Below are positions 38,138 through 48,104 of a DNA stretch of 64,000 nt, piece by piece (position 1 is the stretch's first letter; every line of letters begins with the position of its first letter). The notes under the pieces are model-generated. The model was not told where the DNA came from. It did not search any database and saw nothing but the letters and a program-made list of their open reading frames with translations. Source of the stretch: Pseudomonas sp. FP2196 (GTDB lineage Bacteria > Pseudomonadota > Gammaproteobacteria > Pseudomonadales > Pseudomonadaceae); assembly GCF_030687715.1 (NCBI RefSeq), contig NZ_CP117445.1, positions 1,236,501-1,300,500 on the forward strand, read 5' to 3'. A program made the translations under genes and the position numbers.

Positions 38138-38542
38138 TTAACATGCCAACTCATTCATCCGCTGGAGCACCGCATTGAGGCCATTGCTGCGCGACGGCGA
38201 CAACTGCCGCGAAAGCCCCAACTGACTGAACCAGTCCGGCAGATCCACTTGCTGCAGTTCAGCAGCGCTCAGACCATTGACCCGCAACAGCAGCAACGCC
38301 ACCAACCCGCGAATCATCCGCGCATCACTGCTGGCGCTGAATTGCCAGTGGCCGTCCTGCAACTCACCCACCAACCACACTTGGCTTTCACAGCCATGCA
38401 CCCGGTTGGCATCGCATTTATCCGCGTCGCTCAGCGGCGGTAGACGATCACCGAACTGCATCAGCAATCGCGCCCGCTGTTCCCAACCGGCAGCATTCTG
38501 AAAGGTTTGAAGCGCCTCGGCGGCGTCAGTCGGCAGGCTCAT
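38138..38542 (-). CDS. csdE: SufE-family sulfur acceptor CsdE
   Basis: CsdE takes sulfur from the CsdA desulfurase and hands it on. The 134-residue protein has the acceptor Cys51 in HGCESQVWL and the SufE fold (ALQTFQNAAGWEQRARLLMQFG). Its start overlaps the csdA stop by four bases, so both subunits are translated together. Its partner TcdA/CsdL is convergent. Confidence 0.9.
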   Translation of the reverse strand: MSLPTDAAEALQTFQNAAGWEQRARLLMQFGDRLPPLSDADKCDANRVHGCESQVWLVGELQDGHWQFSASSDARMIRGLVALLLLRVNGLSAAELQQVDLPDWFSQLGLSRQLSPSRSNGLNAVLQRMNELAC

Positions 38543-39744
38543 CGCAACAACTCCAGTGCCTGATCCAGCGCTTCAAAAAAGCGCTCCAGATCTTCCGAAT
38601 CGTTGTACAACGCCAGCGATACACGAATCGCCCCGGCCAGCTCAAAGCGTTTCAACAGCGGCATGGCGCAGTGATGCCCGGCGCGCACGGCAATGCCTTG
38701 CTCGGTCAGCAGATGCGCCAGATCGGCGTTGTGTACGCCCTCGACGACAAAACTGGCCAGCGCCAGTTGTGGCTTGCCCAGCAGGCGAATGCCATTGCGG
38801 GCAGCGAGGCCGCGAAGCAGATAGTCGTGCAGCGCCGCTTCATGGGCGGACACGGCTTCCTGATCCAGCCCTGCCAGGTAATCGAGGGTCGCACCGAGGC
38901 CGATCACGCTGGCAATCGGCGGCGTGCCCGCCTCGAAACCCAGCGGGGCGGGGCGGAAGCGCGAATCGTGATAGTTGGCTTCCAGCACCATTTCACCGCC
39001 GAACTGCCACGGCTTCAGCTGTTCCAGCGCTTTATTGCGCCCGAACAGAACACCGAGGCCATCGGGGCCGTACAGCTTGTGGCTGGAAAACACATAAAAG
39101 TCGCAACCCAACGTCTGCACGTCATGCCGACCGTGCACCACGCCTTGGGCGCCATCGACCACGGTCAACGCACCCTGCGCCTTGGCCATGCCCAGCAGCG
39201 CCGGCAGCGGTTGCCACGCGCCCAGCACGTTGGACAACTGGCTGACCGCCAGCAAACGGGTGCGCGGGCCGATCAGGTGCACGGCGGCAGCGAGGTCGAT
39301 CACGCCGTCGTCATCCAGCGGCAGGATCACCAGTTTCAGATCGCGCCGTTGTGCCAGTTGCTGCCAGGGCAGCAGGTTGGCGTGATGCTCCAGAGCGCTG
39401 ATGACAATTTCATCGCCCGGATGGAAGAGGTGCTCCAGGCCATACGCCAGGAGATTCAGCGCACTGGTGGCGCCGTGGGTAAAGATGATCTGCCCGCTGT
39501 CACCGGCATTCAGCCACTGGGCCACCTTGAGCCGACTGTCTTCGAACGCTTGCGTGGCATGGGCACCGGGAAGGTGCTGCGCACGATGCACGTTGGCCGC
39601 GCCGTTGGCGTAGTAATGCGCCAGCGCATCGAGCAGGGCCTGAGGTTTTTGCGTGGTGGCGGCGTTGTCCAGATAGGTCTGGTCTTGCCGTTGCAGGGCG
39701 GCGATGGCCGGGAAATCGGCACGCCAGGGGGAGGGAATCATCAT
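38539..39744 (-). CDS. csdA: Cysteine desulfurase CsdA
   Basis: A class V aminotransferase-fold enzyme that makes cysteine persulfide on itself. The start at ATG 39744 (ATGATG; 39741 is the alternative) gives 401 residues. The start opens in RADFPAIAALQRQDQTYLDNAATTQK. PLP Lys lies in FSSHKLYGPDGLGVLFG, and the acceptor Cys in RAGHHCAMPL, which is the group II (SufS/CsdA) loop. No good ribosome site is seen upstream, and the open frame runs further into the REP, so the start is less sure than the rest. Confidence 0.92.
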   Translation of the reverse strand: MMIPSPWRADFPAIAALQRQDQTYLDNAATTQKPQALLDALAHYYANGAANVHRAQHLPGAHATQAFEDSRLKVAQWLNAGDSGQIIFTHGATSALNLLAYGLEHLFHPGDEIVISALEHHANLLPWQQLAQRRDLKLVILPLDDDGVIDLAAAVHLIGPRTRLLAVSQLSNVLGAWQPLPALLGMAKAQGALTVVDGAQGVVHGRHDVQTLGCDFYVFSSHKLYGPDGLGVLFGRNKALEQLKPWQFGGEMVLEANYHDSRFRPAPLGFEAGTPPIASVIGLGATLDYLAGLDQEAVSAHEAALHDYLLRGLAARNGIRLLGKPQLALASFVVEGVHNADLAHLLTEQGIAVRAGHHCAMPLLKRFELAGAIRVSLALYNDSEDLERFFEALDQALELLR

Positions 39745-39768
39745 TTCATTCGGCCCATGCACAAGACA

Positions 39769-39842
39769 CTGTGGGAGCGAGCTTGCTCGCGAAGAGGACC
39801 TTAAGGCCACCCAAAGCTTCGCTAACAAGCTTGCTCCCACAG
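39769..39842. repeat. REP inverted pair, GCGAGCTTGCTCGCGA class
   Basis: CTGTGGGAGCGAGCTTGCTC (39769 on) and an inverted arm ending at 39842 (AAGCTTGCTCCCACAG) surround about 30 bases. It lies between dapD and csdA. Confidence 0.85.
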
Positions 39843-39858
39843 GAAGTCATCGCGGCAC

Positions 39859-40893
39859 TTAGTTGTGAGCGTGCAGTGCTTCGTTCAGTTCGATCGCCGA
39901 CTTGTGGGTTTTGCACTCCACGGCACCGGTTTCCGAATTGCGACGGAACAGCAGGTCGGTCTGACCGGCCAGTTCACGCGCCTTCACGACTTTGACCAGA
40001 TTATTGTGCTCGTCCAGCAGCGCTACTTTGGTGCCGGCGGTCACGTAAAGACCCGACTCGACGGTGTTGCGGTCGCCCAACGGAATGCCGATACCGGCGT
40101 TGGCGCCGATCAGGCAGCCTTCGCCGACCTTGATCACGATGTTGCCGCCGCCCGACAGGGTGCCCATGGTCGAGCAACCGCCGCCCAGATCCGAACCTTT
40201 ACCGACGAAGACGCCTGCGGATACGCGGCCTTCGATCATGCCCGGGCCTTCAGTGCCGGCGTTGAAGTTGATGAAACCTTCGTGCATCACGGTGGTGCCT
40301 TCACCGACGTAAGCGCCCAGACGCAGACGTGCGGCGTCAGCGATACGCACGCCGGCCGGTACCACGTAGTCGGTCATTTTCGGGAACTTGTCCACCGAGA
40401 ACACTTCCAGCAGCTCGCCGCGCAGACGGGCTTCAAGTTGCAGTTCGGCCAGTTCGCTCAGGTCGATTGCACCCTGGCTGGTCCACGCTACGTTCGGCAG
40501 CAGCGGGAAGATACCCGCCAGGTTCAGGCCGTGCGGCTTGACCAAGCGATGGGACAGCAGGTGCAGCTTGAGGTAGGCCTCAGGTGTCGAGGTCAGTTGC
40601 GCATCTTCAGCCAGCAGCGTGGCGACCAGTGGCTTGTGGCTTTCGGCCAGACGGGTCAGCAGCTTGCCTTGAACCGCGTCAATGCCTTTGACGGCTTCAG
40701 CCAGTTGCGCAGCCTGTGCGGTCGTGAAGGTGATGGCCTGGTTGCCTTCGGTGTAACCGAGGATCGGCGCAACGGCAGCGATCAGTTCGGCCGAAGGATT
40801 GAGCAGTGGCTGTGCGTAGAACACTTCCAGCCACGCGCCTTGACGGTTCTGGGTGCCGACACCGAAAGCGATGCTGAACAGGGAATTGGACAT
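39859..40893 (-). CDS. dapD: Tetrahydrodipicolinate N-succinyltransferase
   Basis: DapD puts succinate from succinyl-CoA on tetrahydrodipicolinate. The 344-residue enzyme is the long Pseudomonas/Actinobacteria type with a divergent N-terminus and a left-handed beta-helix of hexapeptide repeats around 190-300 (LRLGAYVGEGTTVMHEGFINFNAGTEG, MIEGRVSAGVFVGKGSDLGGG and GCLIGANAGIGIPLGDR by parts). It is 32 bases after the ArsC-like gene, probably on one transcript. Confidence 0.95.
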   Translation of the reverse strand: MSNSLFSIAFGVGTQNRQGAWLEVFYAQPLLNPSAELIAAVAPILGYTEGNQAITFTTAQAAQLAEAVKGIDAVQGKLLTRLAESHKPLVATLLAEDAQLTSTPEAYLKLHLLSHRLVKPHGLNLAGIFPLLPNVAWTSQGAIDLSELAELQLEARLRGELLEVFSVDKFPKMTDYVVPAGVRIADAARLRLGAYVGEGTTVMHEGFINFNAGTEGPGMIEGRVSAGVFVGKGSDLGGGCSTMGTLSGGGNIVIKVGEGCLIGANAGIGIPLGDRNTVESGLYVTAGTKVALLDEHNNLVKVVKARELAGQTDLLFRRNSETGAVECKTHKSAIELNEALHAHN

Positions 40894-40925
40894 GAGAATA
40901 CCTCTACAAAAAAGTGACGGGCTGC

Positions 40926-41288
40926 TTATTTGATCGCGGCCGCGTAGATGTCTGGCTTGAAGCCAATCAGGGTTCGGTCACCGAGATCGAGCACCGGGCG
41001 CTTGATCATCGAGGGTTGAGCGAGCATCAGTTCGATGGCTTTCGACTGGTCGAGATCGGCTTTACGTTCGTCGTCGAGTTTGCGAAAGGTCGTGCCTGCA
41101 CGGTTCAACACCGTTTGCCAGCCGTGCTCGTCACACCACTGAGTCAGGTGCTCACGGTCGATGCCGGCAGTCTTGTAATCGTGAAAGTCGTAGCTGACAG
41201 CGTGTTCATCGAGCCAGGTGCGCGCCTTCTTCATGGTGTCGCAGGCTTTGATGCCGAAAAGGTGCAACGTTTTACTTGAATCGGTCAA
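40926..41288 (-). CDS. ArsC/Spx-family thioredoxin-fold protein (YffB-like)
   Basis: I choose a TTG start at 41288, seven bases after GGGGG; no in-frame ATG gives a full domain. The 120-residue protein has FGIKACDTMKKARTWLDEH, with one active-site Cys, then FHDYKTAGI, and KRPVLDLGDRTLIGF near the end. This is the YffB/ArsC-like subgroup: glutathione-linked reductase activity has been proposed but arsenate is not established as substrate, and no ars genes are near. It heads the dapD transcript in Pseudomonas. Confidence 0.85.
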   Translation of the reverse strand: MTDSSKTLHLFGIKACDTMKKARTWLDEHAVSYDFHDYKTAGIDREHLTQWCDEHGWQTVLNRAGTTFRKLDDERKADLDQSKAIELMLAQPSMIKRPVLDLGDRTLIGFKPDIYAAAIK

Positions 41289-41473
41289 GGAATCGCCCCC
41301 TTTACAGGTGCTGGAAAAAAAAGGTGTCGGATTATGCCATGACCCTTCAGCTAATACGCAAAACCTGTGGGAGTCGAGTTTCAGAGGGCTGCGACATAGG
41401 TGCAAAGGCCAGGCACAGCCTAAGCGGCTAATATGGCAGTTCAACGCTGTCGATTGCCTGAGATTTCCGCTTT

Positions 41474-43105
41474 ATGCAAACCGCTTACACCGTCCTGATC
41501 CTGCTGATGCTGGTCAGCGTTTCGCGTCTGGTCGGACGGGTCATCCCGCTGCCGCTTCCTCTGGTTCAAATTGCCGCCGGTGCCTTACTGGCCTGGCCGA
41601 CCCTCGGTCTGCACGTCGCCCTCGATCCCGAACTGTTCCTGTTTCTGTTCCTGCCGCCGCTGCTGTTCTCCGACGGTTGGCGCATGCCCAAGCGCGAATT
41701 CTGGCATCTGCGCGGGCCGATCCTGACGCTGGCGGTCGGGCTGGTGCTGTTCACCGTGGTAGGCGCCGGATACTTCATTAACTGGTTACTGCCGACGATT
41801 CCGCTACCGGTGGCCTTCGCGCTGGCGGCCGTGCTGTCACCGACCGACGCTGTGGCGGTCTCGGCCATTGCCCAGAACCGCTTGCCCACGCCGCTGATGC
41901 ATATATTGCAGGGCGAGGCGCTGATGAATGATGCGTCGGGTCTGGTGACGTTCAAATTTGCCTTGGTAGCGGCGGTCACCGGGGTGTTTTCGTTGGCCAA
42001 TGCCAGCCTCACGTTTGTGCTGGTGGCCGTCGGCGGTCTGGCGGTCGGCGTGGCACTGAGCTGGCTGGTCGGCCGCTTGCGCGCATGGATGATCGCCCGG
42101 GGCTGGGATGATCCGGCCACTCACGTGGTGTTCATGTTGCTGCTGCCGTTCGCTGCTTATGTGTTGGCTGAACGACTGGGTGCATCGGGCATCCTCTCGG
42201 CTGTTGCTGCGGGGATGATGCAGAGCTGGCTAGACCTGCTGCCACGTCAGACCAGTACGCGACTGCTCAATCGCAGTGTCTGGTCGCTGCTGGAGTTCGC
42301 GTTCAATGGCTTGATCTTTCTATTGTTGGGCCTGCAACTGCCGGACATCATCAAAGCCGTGGTCAGTCACGAGCCGGCCCTGTGGCCGACGCTGTTTTAC
42401 CGCTGCCTCGATGTCATAGCGATTTTTCTCGCTTTGGTGCTGTTGCGGTTTATCTGGGTACAAAGCATCTGGCGGTTGTCCGTACTGCTGCGGCGTTTGC
42501 GCGGCAAGGTCGATTTGACCCAGGTGCCGACTGCGCGCTCCTGCTGGCTGCTGACCGTTGGTGGCGTGCGCGGGGCAGTGACGCTGGCGGGGGTGATGTC
42601 GGTGCCGATGTTGATGGGCGCGCAGGCGTTTCCCGAGCGTGATCTGCTGATCTTCATCGCCGCTGGGGTGATTCTGCTGTCGCTGATCGCGGCCTGCATC
42701 GCCTTACCGTTGCTGCTGCGTGGCATTGAAAAGAGTCCGGATGACAAGCGTCGCCAGGAAATCCGCGATGCATGGCGCAAGACAGCCGAAGCGGCCATTC
42801 ATGCGCTGGAAACTGAAGAGGTTGGCCCGCAGGATGCTGCTCAAGCGGCGCTGTCGGCCGAGCTCAAGGCGCGGATCATGTCCGAGTATCGCCATCAACT
42901 GGACGTGTTCAATGATTCGGTCGAAGCCCAGGCGCTGGCGTTCCAGATGGATCTGCTGGAGCGACGTTTGCGTCTCAAGGCGCTGCGGGCGCAGCGTCTT
43001 GAGCTGTACAGCCTGAGTCGTCATCACCAGATCGGCGATGACGTTCTGCGGGAAGTGCTGGCTGACCTGGATTTGAGCGAGGCGAATCTGGGTAAGGTCA
43101 AATAG
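41474..43105 (+). CDS. CPA1-family Na+/H+ antiporter
   Basis: The 543-residue protein has about 12 membrane helices and the CPA1 signatures SPTDAVAVS (TM5, Asp for ions) and GEALMNDASGLV (TM6). Residues about 420-543 form a hydrophilic, charged, helical C-terminal tail (RRQEIRDAWRKTAEAAIHALE, ERRLRLKALRAQRLEL) that probably senses pH or partners. It exchanges Na+ (or K+) for protons in the inner membrane. It ends within eight bases of overlap with the convergent metallopeptidase gene. Confidence 0.92.
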   Translation: MQTAYTVLILLMLVSVSRLVGRVIPLPLPLVQIAAGALLAWPTLGLHVALDPELFLFLFLPPLLFSDGWRMPKREFWHLRGPILTLAVGLVLFTVVGAGYFINWLLPTIPLPVAFALAAVLSPTDAVAVSAIAQNRLPTPLMHILQGEALMNDASGLVTFKFALVAAVTGVFSLANASLTFVLVAVGGLAVGVALSWLVGRLRAWMIARGWDDPATHVVFMLLLPFAAYVLAERLGASGILSAVAAGMMQSWLDLLPRQTSTRLLNRSVWSLLEFAFNGLIFLLLGLQLPDIIKAVVSHEPALWPTLFYRCLDVIAIFLALVLLRFIWVQSIWRLSVLLRRLRGKVDLTQVPTARSCWLLTVGGVRGAVTLAGVMSVPMLMGAQAFPERDLLIFIAAGVILLSLIAACIALPLLLRGIEKSPDDKRRQEIRDAWRKTAEAAIHALETEEVGPQDAAQAALSAELKARIMSEYRHQLDVFNDSVEAQALAFQMDLLERRLRLKALRAQRLELYSLSRHHQIGDDVLREVLADLDLSEANLGKVK

Positions 43106-43844
43106 GCAGTTCGAGATATTTGATGGGGGGATAGATTTGCCTTGCAAACATCTTGTCCCCTTCGCTGAGCGTTGAATTGATTCCCGTCTGCCAGTTTGAC
43201 ACCGTCATAAAGTCCTGGATGGGGTAGTGCATGATCGAGTCTTTGTCGTATTTGCCAAAAGACAACGGATGGGTAGAGTCAAGATCAAAGAGGTTGTGGT
43301 TGATTTGCTCTTTGCTCCAGCCGAATACCGTTTCGAAGAAGTCATAAACTACCGGTTTGTTCCAAGGAATATTGGCCTCGGGATGCAGGTGCGCATGATG
43401 AAAGCCCAAGGCATGGCCAAACTCATGCAGTAGCGTTCGCTCAAACGCCAGGTTGTCCGGCTCTACCCCGATGGTCATGGTCGGGAAGCGAGTGTCGACG
43501 GTCAGTGCCTGTGTCCCAATGGTTGAGTAGCTCTCCTGGCCGCCCAGGGCGATGCGGATTTCACCTTTGTAGTCCTCCACGACTTCGAAGGCCAGGCTGA
43601 CGAAAGGCTCCCATTGACGAATGATCCGTTCGACTCGGTCTTTCAGTTCAAGAGGAATATCGTGGAGGAACGAGATTTTCAGGGTGCTGGCGTTCTCCCA
43701 AAAAAAGTCGCTGTAAGCGAGTGAGCGCTTGCGGCGTTCTTGAGGCAAAGGAGTTTGGCGGTACTTATTATCGTCTTCAGTGATGGCGGCAATAGCGCTG
43801 GTCTGATTTGGCAGGTTAAGTCTTACATAGTGAAATGTTTGCAT
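43098..43844 (-). CDS. Astacin-like (M12A-type) metallopeptidase, no signal peptide
   Basis: The metzincin zinc motif HExxHxxGxxH is complete (His140, Glu141, His144, His150 in HEFGHALGFHH), and the Met-turn is SIMHY at 203-207, as in astacins with the switch Tyr. I take ATG 43844, nine bases after AAGGA; ATG 43853 touches that site. The 248-residue protein has no signal peptide or membrane segment, so it may stay in the cell or leave by a non-Sec route. Flanks and codons are more A/T-rich than the neighbours, which suggests later gain. Substrate unknown. Confidence 0.85.
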   Translation of the reverse strand: MQTFHYVRLNLPNQTSAIAAITEDDNKYRQTPLPQERRKRSLAYSDFFWENASTLKISFLHDIPLELKDRVERIIRQWEPFVSLAFEVVEDYKGEIRIALGGQESYSTIGTQALTVDTRFPTMTIGVEPDNLAFERTLLHEFGHALGFHHAHLHPEANIPWNKPVVYDFFETVFGWSKEQINHNLFDLDSTHPLSFGKYDKDSIMHYPIQDFMTVSNWQTGINSTLSEGDKMFARQIYPPIKYLELPI

Positions 43845-44080
43845 ATTCAACATCCTTGTTGGTTATGAGCTTCTGCCCTGGTGGGTAGGGTAAAGCCGCA
43901 TGGGCGGATGCGAAGATAATATGATTTGGATGGCGCGTGGTGCAGATGTTGTAACTATATGCTGGTTCAACTTTCTGCTTTTTATTTGTATTTTTTGAAT
44001 TGGATATATCGCTGTCCAGGAACAATTCGGGTCGCTGGTCAGGCAGTTATTAGTTTGTGATTTTGTAACGTTTAGTCAGT

Positions 44081-44105
44081 CCTGCGCCAGATTGCCTGGC
44101 GCAGG
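44081..44105 (-). terminator. Hairpin after dapC
   Basis: CCTGCGCCAG and CTGGCGCAGG form a perfect 10-bp stem with a 5-base loop 11 bases after the dapC stop. The T-run is poor. The rest of the 43845-44115 space is A/T-rich with no gene seen. Confidence 0.6.
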
Positions 44106-44115
44106 CCTTCAAGAC

Positions 44116-45315
44116 TTATTGTTGACGAGTAATAAATGCGCGAATCCTTTCAGCCGCTTCAACACATTCGGCCAATGGCGCAACCAGCGCCATCCGCACC
44201 CGCCCGGCCCCCGGGTTGACGCCATCTACCTCACGGGAAAGGTAGGAACCTGGCACAACCGTCACATGTTCTTCAGCGAACAGATCACGGCAGAACGTCG
44301 CGTCGTCACCCTGAACACTCGGCCACAGGTAAAAGCTGCCGTCCGGACGCTGAACATCCATTACCGGGCTGAGGATTTCCAGCACGGCGTCGAACTTCTC
44401 CCGATACAGCGCGCGGTTGGCGCGCACGTGTACTTCGTCATTCCACGCAGCGACGCTGGCCAACTGGGTTTGTACCGGCATCGCGCAACCGTGGTAGGTG
44501 CGATACAGCAAAAAGCCCTTGAGAATGTCTGCATCGCCAGCCACGAAACCGGAGCGCAGCCCCGGCAGGTTCGAGCGTTTGGACAGGCTATGGAACACCA
44601 CGCAGCGCTTGAAGTCCTTGCGGCCCAGTTCGACGCAGGCAGTGAGCAGGCCTGGCGGCGGGGTCTGTTCGTCGAAGTACAGCTCGCTGTAGCACTCGTC
44701 GGCGGCGATCACAAAATCATATTCGTCAGCCAAGGCAATGAGCTTTTTCAGTGTGTCGGCCGGGATCAGTGCGCCGGTCGGGTTACCCGGCGAGCACAGA
44801 AACAGGATCTGGCAGCGTTTCCAGATAGCTGGCGAAACTGCGTCGAAGTCAGGGTTGAAGCCGTTTTCATCCAGACACGGCAGGTAATGCGGTTTGGCCC
44901 CCGCGAGGAACGCGGCGCCTTCGTAGATCTGATAGAACGGGTTCGGGCTGACCACCAGCGCATCGTCCCCACGGTTGACCACGGTCTGGGTGAACGCGAA
45001 TAACGCTTCGCGTGTGCCGTTGACCGGCAGCACGTTACGGGCCGGATCGATCCAGCTGCTCGGTACGCCAAAGCGGCGCTCGCACCAGCCGGCGATGGCT
45101 TCGCGCAGGGCCGGGATGCCAAGAGTGGTCGGGTACACGGCCATCTGATCCAGACTGTTTGCCAGCGCCTCGGCGACAAAGCTTGGCGAACGGTGTTTCG
45201 GCTCACCGATCGACAGGGCGATAGGGCGCTTGTCCGGGTTTGGCGTCACGGTGCCGAGCAGGGCGCGGAGCTTCTCGAACGGGTAGGGCTGGAGCTGGTT
45301 CAGAGCGTTGTTCAT
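44116..45315 (-). CDS. dapC: Succinyldiaminopimelate transaminase
   Basis: A class I PLP aminotransferase for the N-succinyl-amino-ketopimelate step of lysine synthesis. The 399-residue protein shows ALSIGEPKHRSP, CSPGNPTGALI, AADECYSELY and the PLP Lys in HSLSKRSNLPGLRSG. The DapC subgroup fits by the opening and the position next to glnD, which is the usual Pseudomonas setting. It lies 44 bases downstream of glnD on the same strand and may be cotranscribed. Confidence 0.94.
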   Translation of the reverse strand: MNNALNQLQPYPFEKLRALLGTVTPNPDKRPIALSIGEPKHRSPSFVAEALANSLDQMAVYPTTLGIPALREAIAGWCERRFGVPSSWIDPARNVLPVNGTREALFAFTQTVVNRGDDALVVSPNPFYQIYEGAAFLAGAKPHYLPCLDENGFNPDFDAVSPAIWKRCQILFLCSPGNPTGALIPADTLKKLIALADEYDFVIAADECYSELYFDEQTPPPGLLTACVELGRKDFKRCVVFHSLSKRSNLPGLRSGFVAGDADILKGFLLYRTYHGCAMPVQTQLASVAAWNDEVHVRANRALYREKFDAVLEILSPVMDVQRPDGSFYLWPSVQGDDATFCRDLFAEEHVTVVPGSYLSREVDGVNPGAGRVRMALVAPLAECVEAAERIRAFITRQQ

Positions 45316-45359
45316 TGGTACAGGGTCTCATTACAAAGCAGATTAATCCGGGCGCGCAG

Positions 45360-48062
45360 TCAGATGCTGATGCGCGAAAGCTTGATATCGGGTTCCTGAT
45401 TGACGCTCAACTGCTCGACGATCGCATCCTGCAAGCGGCTGCACAGCAGTGGGTCCGATAGCGGCTGGTTGTGCGCGTCGGTGATGAAGAACACGTCCTC
45501 TACCCGTTCGCCCAAGGTGGCGATTTTGGCGTTCTGCAGCGACAGATCGAACTCCAGAAAAATTCCGCCGATCCGCGCCAACAGGCCTGGACGGTCGGGT
45601 GCGGTCAGTTCCAGAACCGTCACCGGACGCTGGGCGTCGTTGTGAATCGTCACTTGTGGCGCAAAGGCAAAATGCTTGAGCTGGCGCGGCACCCGGCGCT
45701 GAATGATCGTCGGGTAGTCGTCGGGGTTGCGCAGGGCTTCGGTCAGGCCCTCGCGGATCTGCTTGATCCGTGCCGGGTTGTCGCCGATGGATTCACCGTC
45801 GTTGTCGAGCACGATGTAGGTATCGAGGGTGAACTGACTGCTGGACGTGATGACCCGAGCATCGTGAATGTTCAAGTTGAGCTGATCCATTGCCGCCACA
45901 GTCACGGCGAAGAAGTCGTGCTGATCCGGTGCATAAATAAAGATCTGCGTGCCACCTTCGAATTCGCGCTGGGTGGTTTCCTTAATCAATACCAGAGGCC
46001 CGCCATCGGCCGGCTGCTGGAGTATCGCGTCGCTGTGCCAGGCTACATCGCCGGCTGTGTGACGCAGGAAATAGTCATCGCCCAACTGCGCCCACAACTG
46101 CTCGACATCATCCGGATCGTTGCCGCCGCGCACAAGAATATCCAGCGCTGCGCTTTGGGTCTGGCGGATCTGCTCTTCGCGATCCACCGGGTTTTCCAGG
46201 CCGCGGCGCAAGGCGCGTTTGGTCTCGGTGTAGAGCTGGCGCAAGAGGCTGGCGCGCCAGGAATTCCACAGCGTCGGGTTCGTCGCGTTGATGTCGGCCA
46301 CAGTCAGCACGTACAGGTAGTCGAGGCGGGTTTCATCGCCGACCGCCTGTGCGAAGTCGTGGATTACCTGCGGGTCGGACAAGTCCTTGCGCTGGGCGGT
46401 GGTCGACATCACCAGATGGTTTTGCACCAGCCAGACGATCAGGCGGCTGTCCCACACGGGCAACTGATGACGCTGGCAGAACGCCTCGGCATCGACCGCG
46501 CCAATCTCCGAGTGATCGCCATGCCGGCCCTTGCCAATGTCGTGGTACAGGCCGGCGAGGTAGATCAGCTCGGGTTTGGGTAACTTGCCCATGAGCTTGC
46601 TGGCCAGCGGGAATTTTTCCGACACCTGGGTGTACTGCAGCTTACGCAGATGCTTGATCAGGTTCAGTGTGTGCGCGTCGACCGTATAGATGTGGAACAG
46701 GTCGTGTTGCATCTGCCCGACGATAAACCCGAACTCCGGCAAATAGCGCCCGAGAATGCCGTAACGGTTCATCCGGCGCAGGTTGCGATGGATGCCGATC
46801 TTGCACTTGAACAGCTCGATAAACAGGCTGGTATTGCGGATATCGTTGCGGAAGTTGTCGTCGATCAGATGCCGGTGCTCGCGCAGCAGACGAATGGTAT
46901 CGGCGCGCACGCCTTTGATTTCCGGCTGCTGAGCCATCAGCACGAAAATCTCCAGCATGGCGAACGGCGTGCGGCGGAACACGTTGTCGTTACGTGCTTC
47001 GATATAGCCGTCGTGCAACTGGAAGCGCGAGTTGATCGGATGGGGCGGCGCTTCGTCTTCCGGGGCGAGGATGACTTCCTCGAAATGCTGGATGATCAGG
47101 TCGCTGAGCTGGGCGATGCTCATCACCACGCGAAAGTACTGCTGCATGAAGTTTTCGACAGCCTGCTTGGCGTCGTCGCCTTCAAAACCGAGCAGCCCGG
47201 CAATGGTGCGTTGATGATCGAACAACAAGCGGTCTTCGGAGCGGCCGGCGAGCATGTGCAGGGCGTAGCGCACTTTCCAGAGGAATTCCTGGGAGGAAGC
47301 GAGCAGGGCGTTTTCGCTCTCGACCAAAAAACCTTCGCCGGCAAGGGCGCGCAGGTTCAGGGTGCCGTACTGACGACGGGCAACCCACAGAATCGTCTGA
47401 ATATCCCGCAGCCCGCCGGGCGAGCCTTTGACGTTGGGCTCCAGGTTGTATTCGGTGTCGTTGTACTTGTGGTGGCGAGCCTTCTGCTCGGCGCGTTTGG
47501 CCAGGAAGAAGTCCTTGGCCGGCCACATGTGGGCAGTGCTGGTGACTTCGAGCATGCGTTGGCGCAAACGCTCGGGGCCGCAGATGGTGCGGCTTTCCAT
47601 GAGGTTGGTGACGACGGTCAGGTCGGCGCGGGCTTCTTCGGCGCATTCATCCACCGAGCGAACGCTCTGACCGACTTCCAGGCCGATGTCCCACAGCAAG
47701 GTGAGAAAACGCTCGATGGAGTCGCGGAAAACTTCGTGATCGGCGCTGTCCAGCAGGATCAGCAAATCGATGTCGGAGTAGGGGTGCAACTCGCCACGGC
47801 CATAACCACCGACCGCGACCAGCGCGATGTCGGCATCCTCACTCCAGTTGAACTGCTCCCAAGCCTTTTGCAGGATGTTGTCGACGAACCAGGCGCGGTC
47901 TTCGATCAGCCGGCGGATATCGCGGCCGCTGCGAAAGCGCGCATCGAGCACGTCGCGGGCCTGGCGGATCGCTTTCTTGAACGCCGCGATAGGGCTCGCT
48001 TTCAGGGCCAGTTCAGCCTGGAACTGGCCGCGGTCGAAGAGTTCGGGATCCACCTGCGGCAT
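45360..48062 (-). CDS. glnD: Bifunctional uridylyltransferase/uridylyl-removing enzyme
   Basis: GlnD senses glutamine and adds or removes UMP on the PII protein. The 900-residue protein has the nucleotidyltransferase motif [19 protein letters not shown], an HD domain ([17 protein letters not shown]) for removal, and two C-terminal ACT domains (about 705-790 and 815-895; [19 protein letters not shown]). All parts are complete. It follows map (42 bases) and precedes dapC. Confidence 0.97.
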   Translation of the reverse strand: MPQVDPELFDRGQFQAELALKASPIAAFKKAIRQARDVLDARFRSGRDIRRLIEDRAWFVDNILQKAWEQFNWSEDADIALVAVGGYGRGELHPYSDIDLLILLDSADHEVFRDSIERFLTLLWDIGLEVGQSVRSVDECAEEARADLTVVTNLMESRTICGPERLRQRMLEVTSTAHMWPAKDFFLAKRAEQKARHHKYNDTEYNLEPNVKGSPGGLRDIQTILWVARRQYGTLNLRALAGEGFLVESENALLASSQEFLWKVRYALHMLAGRSEDRLLFDHQRTIAGLLGFEGDDAKQAVENFMQQYFRVVMSIAQLSDLIIQHFEEVILAPEDEAPPHPINSRFQLHDGYIEARNDNVFRRTPFAMLEIFVLMAQQPEIKGVRADTIRLLREHRHLIDDNFRNDIRNTSLFIELFKCKIGIHRNLRRMNRYGILGRYLPEFGFIVGQMQHDLFHIYTVDAHTLNLIKHLRKLQYTQVSEKFPLASKLMGKLPKPELIYLAGLYHDIGKGRHGDHSEIGAVDAEAFCQRHQLPVWDSRLIVWLVQNHLVMSTTAQRKDLSDPQVIHDFAQAVGDETRLDYLYVLTVADINATNPTLWNSWRASLLRQLYTETKRALRRGLENPVDREEQIRQTQSAALDILVRGGNDPDDVEQLWAQLGDDYFLRHTAGDVAWHSDAILQQPADGGPLVLIKETTQREFEGGTQIFIYAPDQHDFFAVTVAAMDQLNLNIHDARVITSSSQFTLDTYIVLDNDGESIGDNPARIKQIREGLTEALRNPDDYPTIIQRRVPRQLKHFAFAPQVTIHNDAQRPVTVLELTAPDRPGLLARIGGIFLEFDLSLQNAKIATLGERVEDVFFITDAHNQPLSDPLLCSRLQDAIVEQLSVNQEPDIKLSRISI

Positions 48063-48104
48063 CGATTGGCTTTCCTTCTATAAAGGCTGGGAGCGTTTCA
48101 GGGA

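Noticed and set aside
40926..41288. Arsenate resistance gene
   Set aside because: The fold is ArsC-like but there is no arsR, arsB or second cysteine; position with dapD is a housekeeping one.
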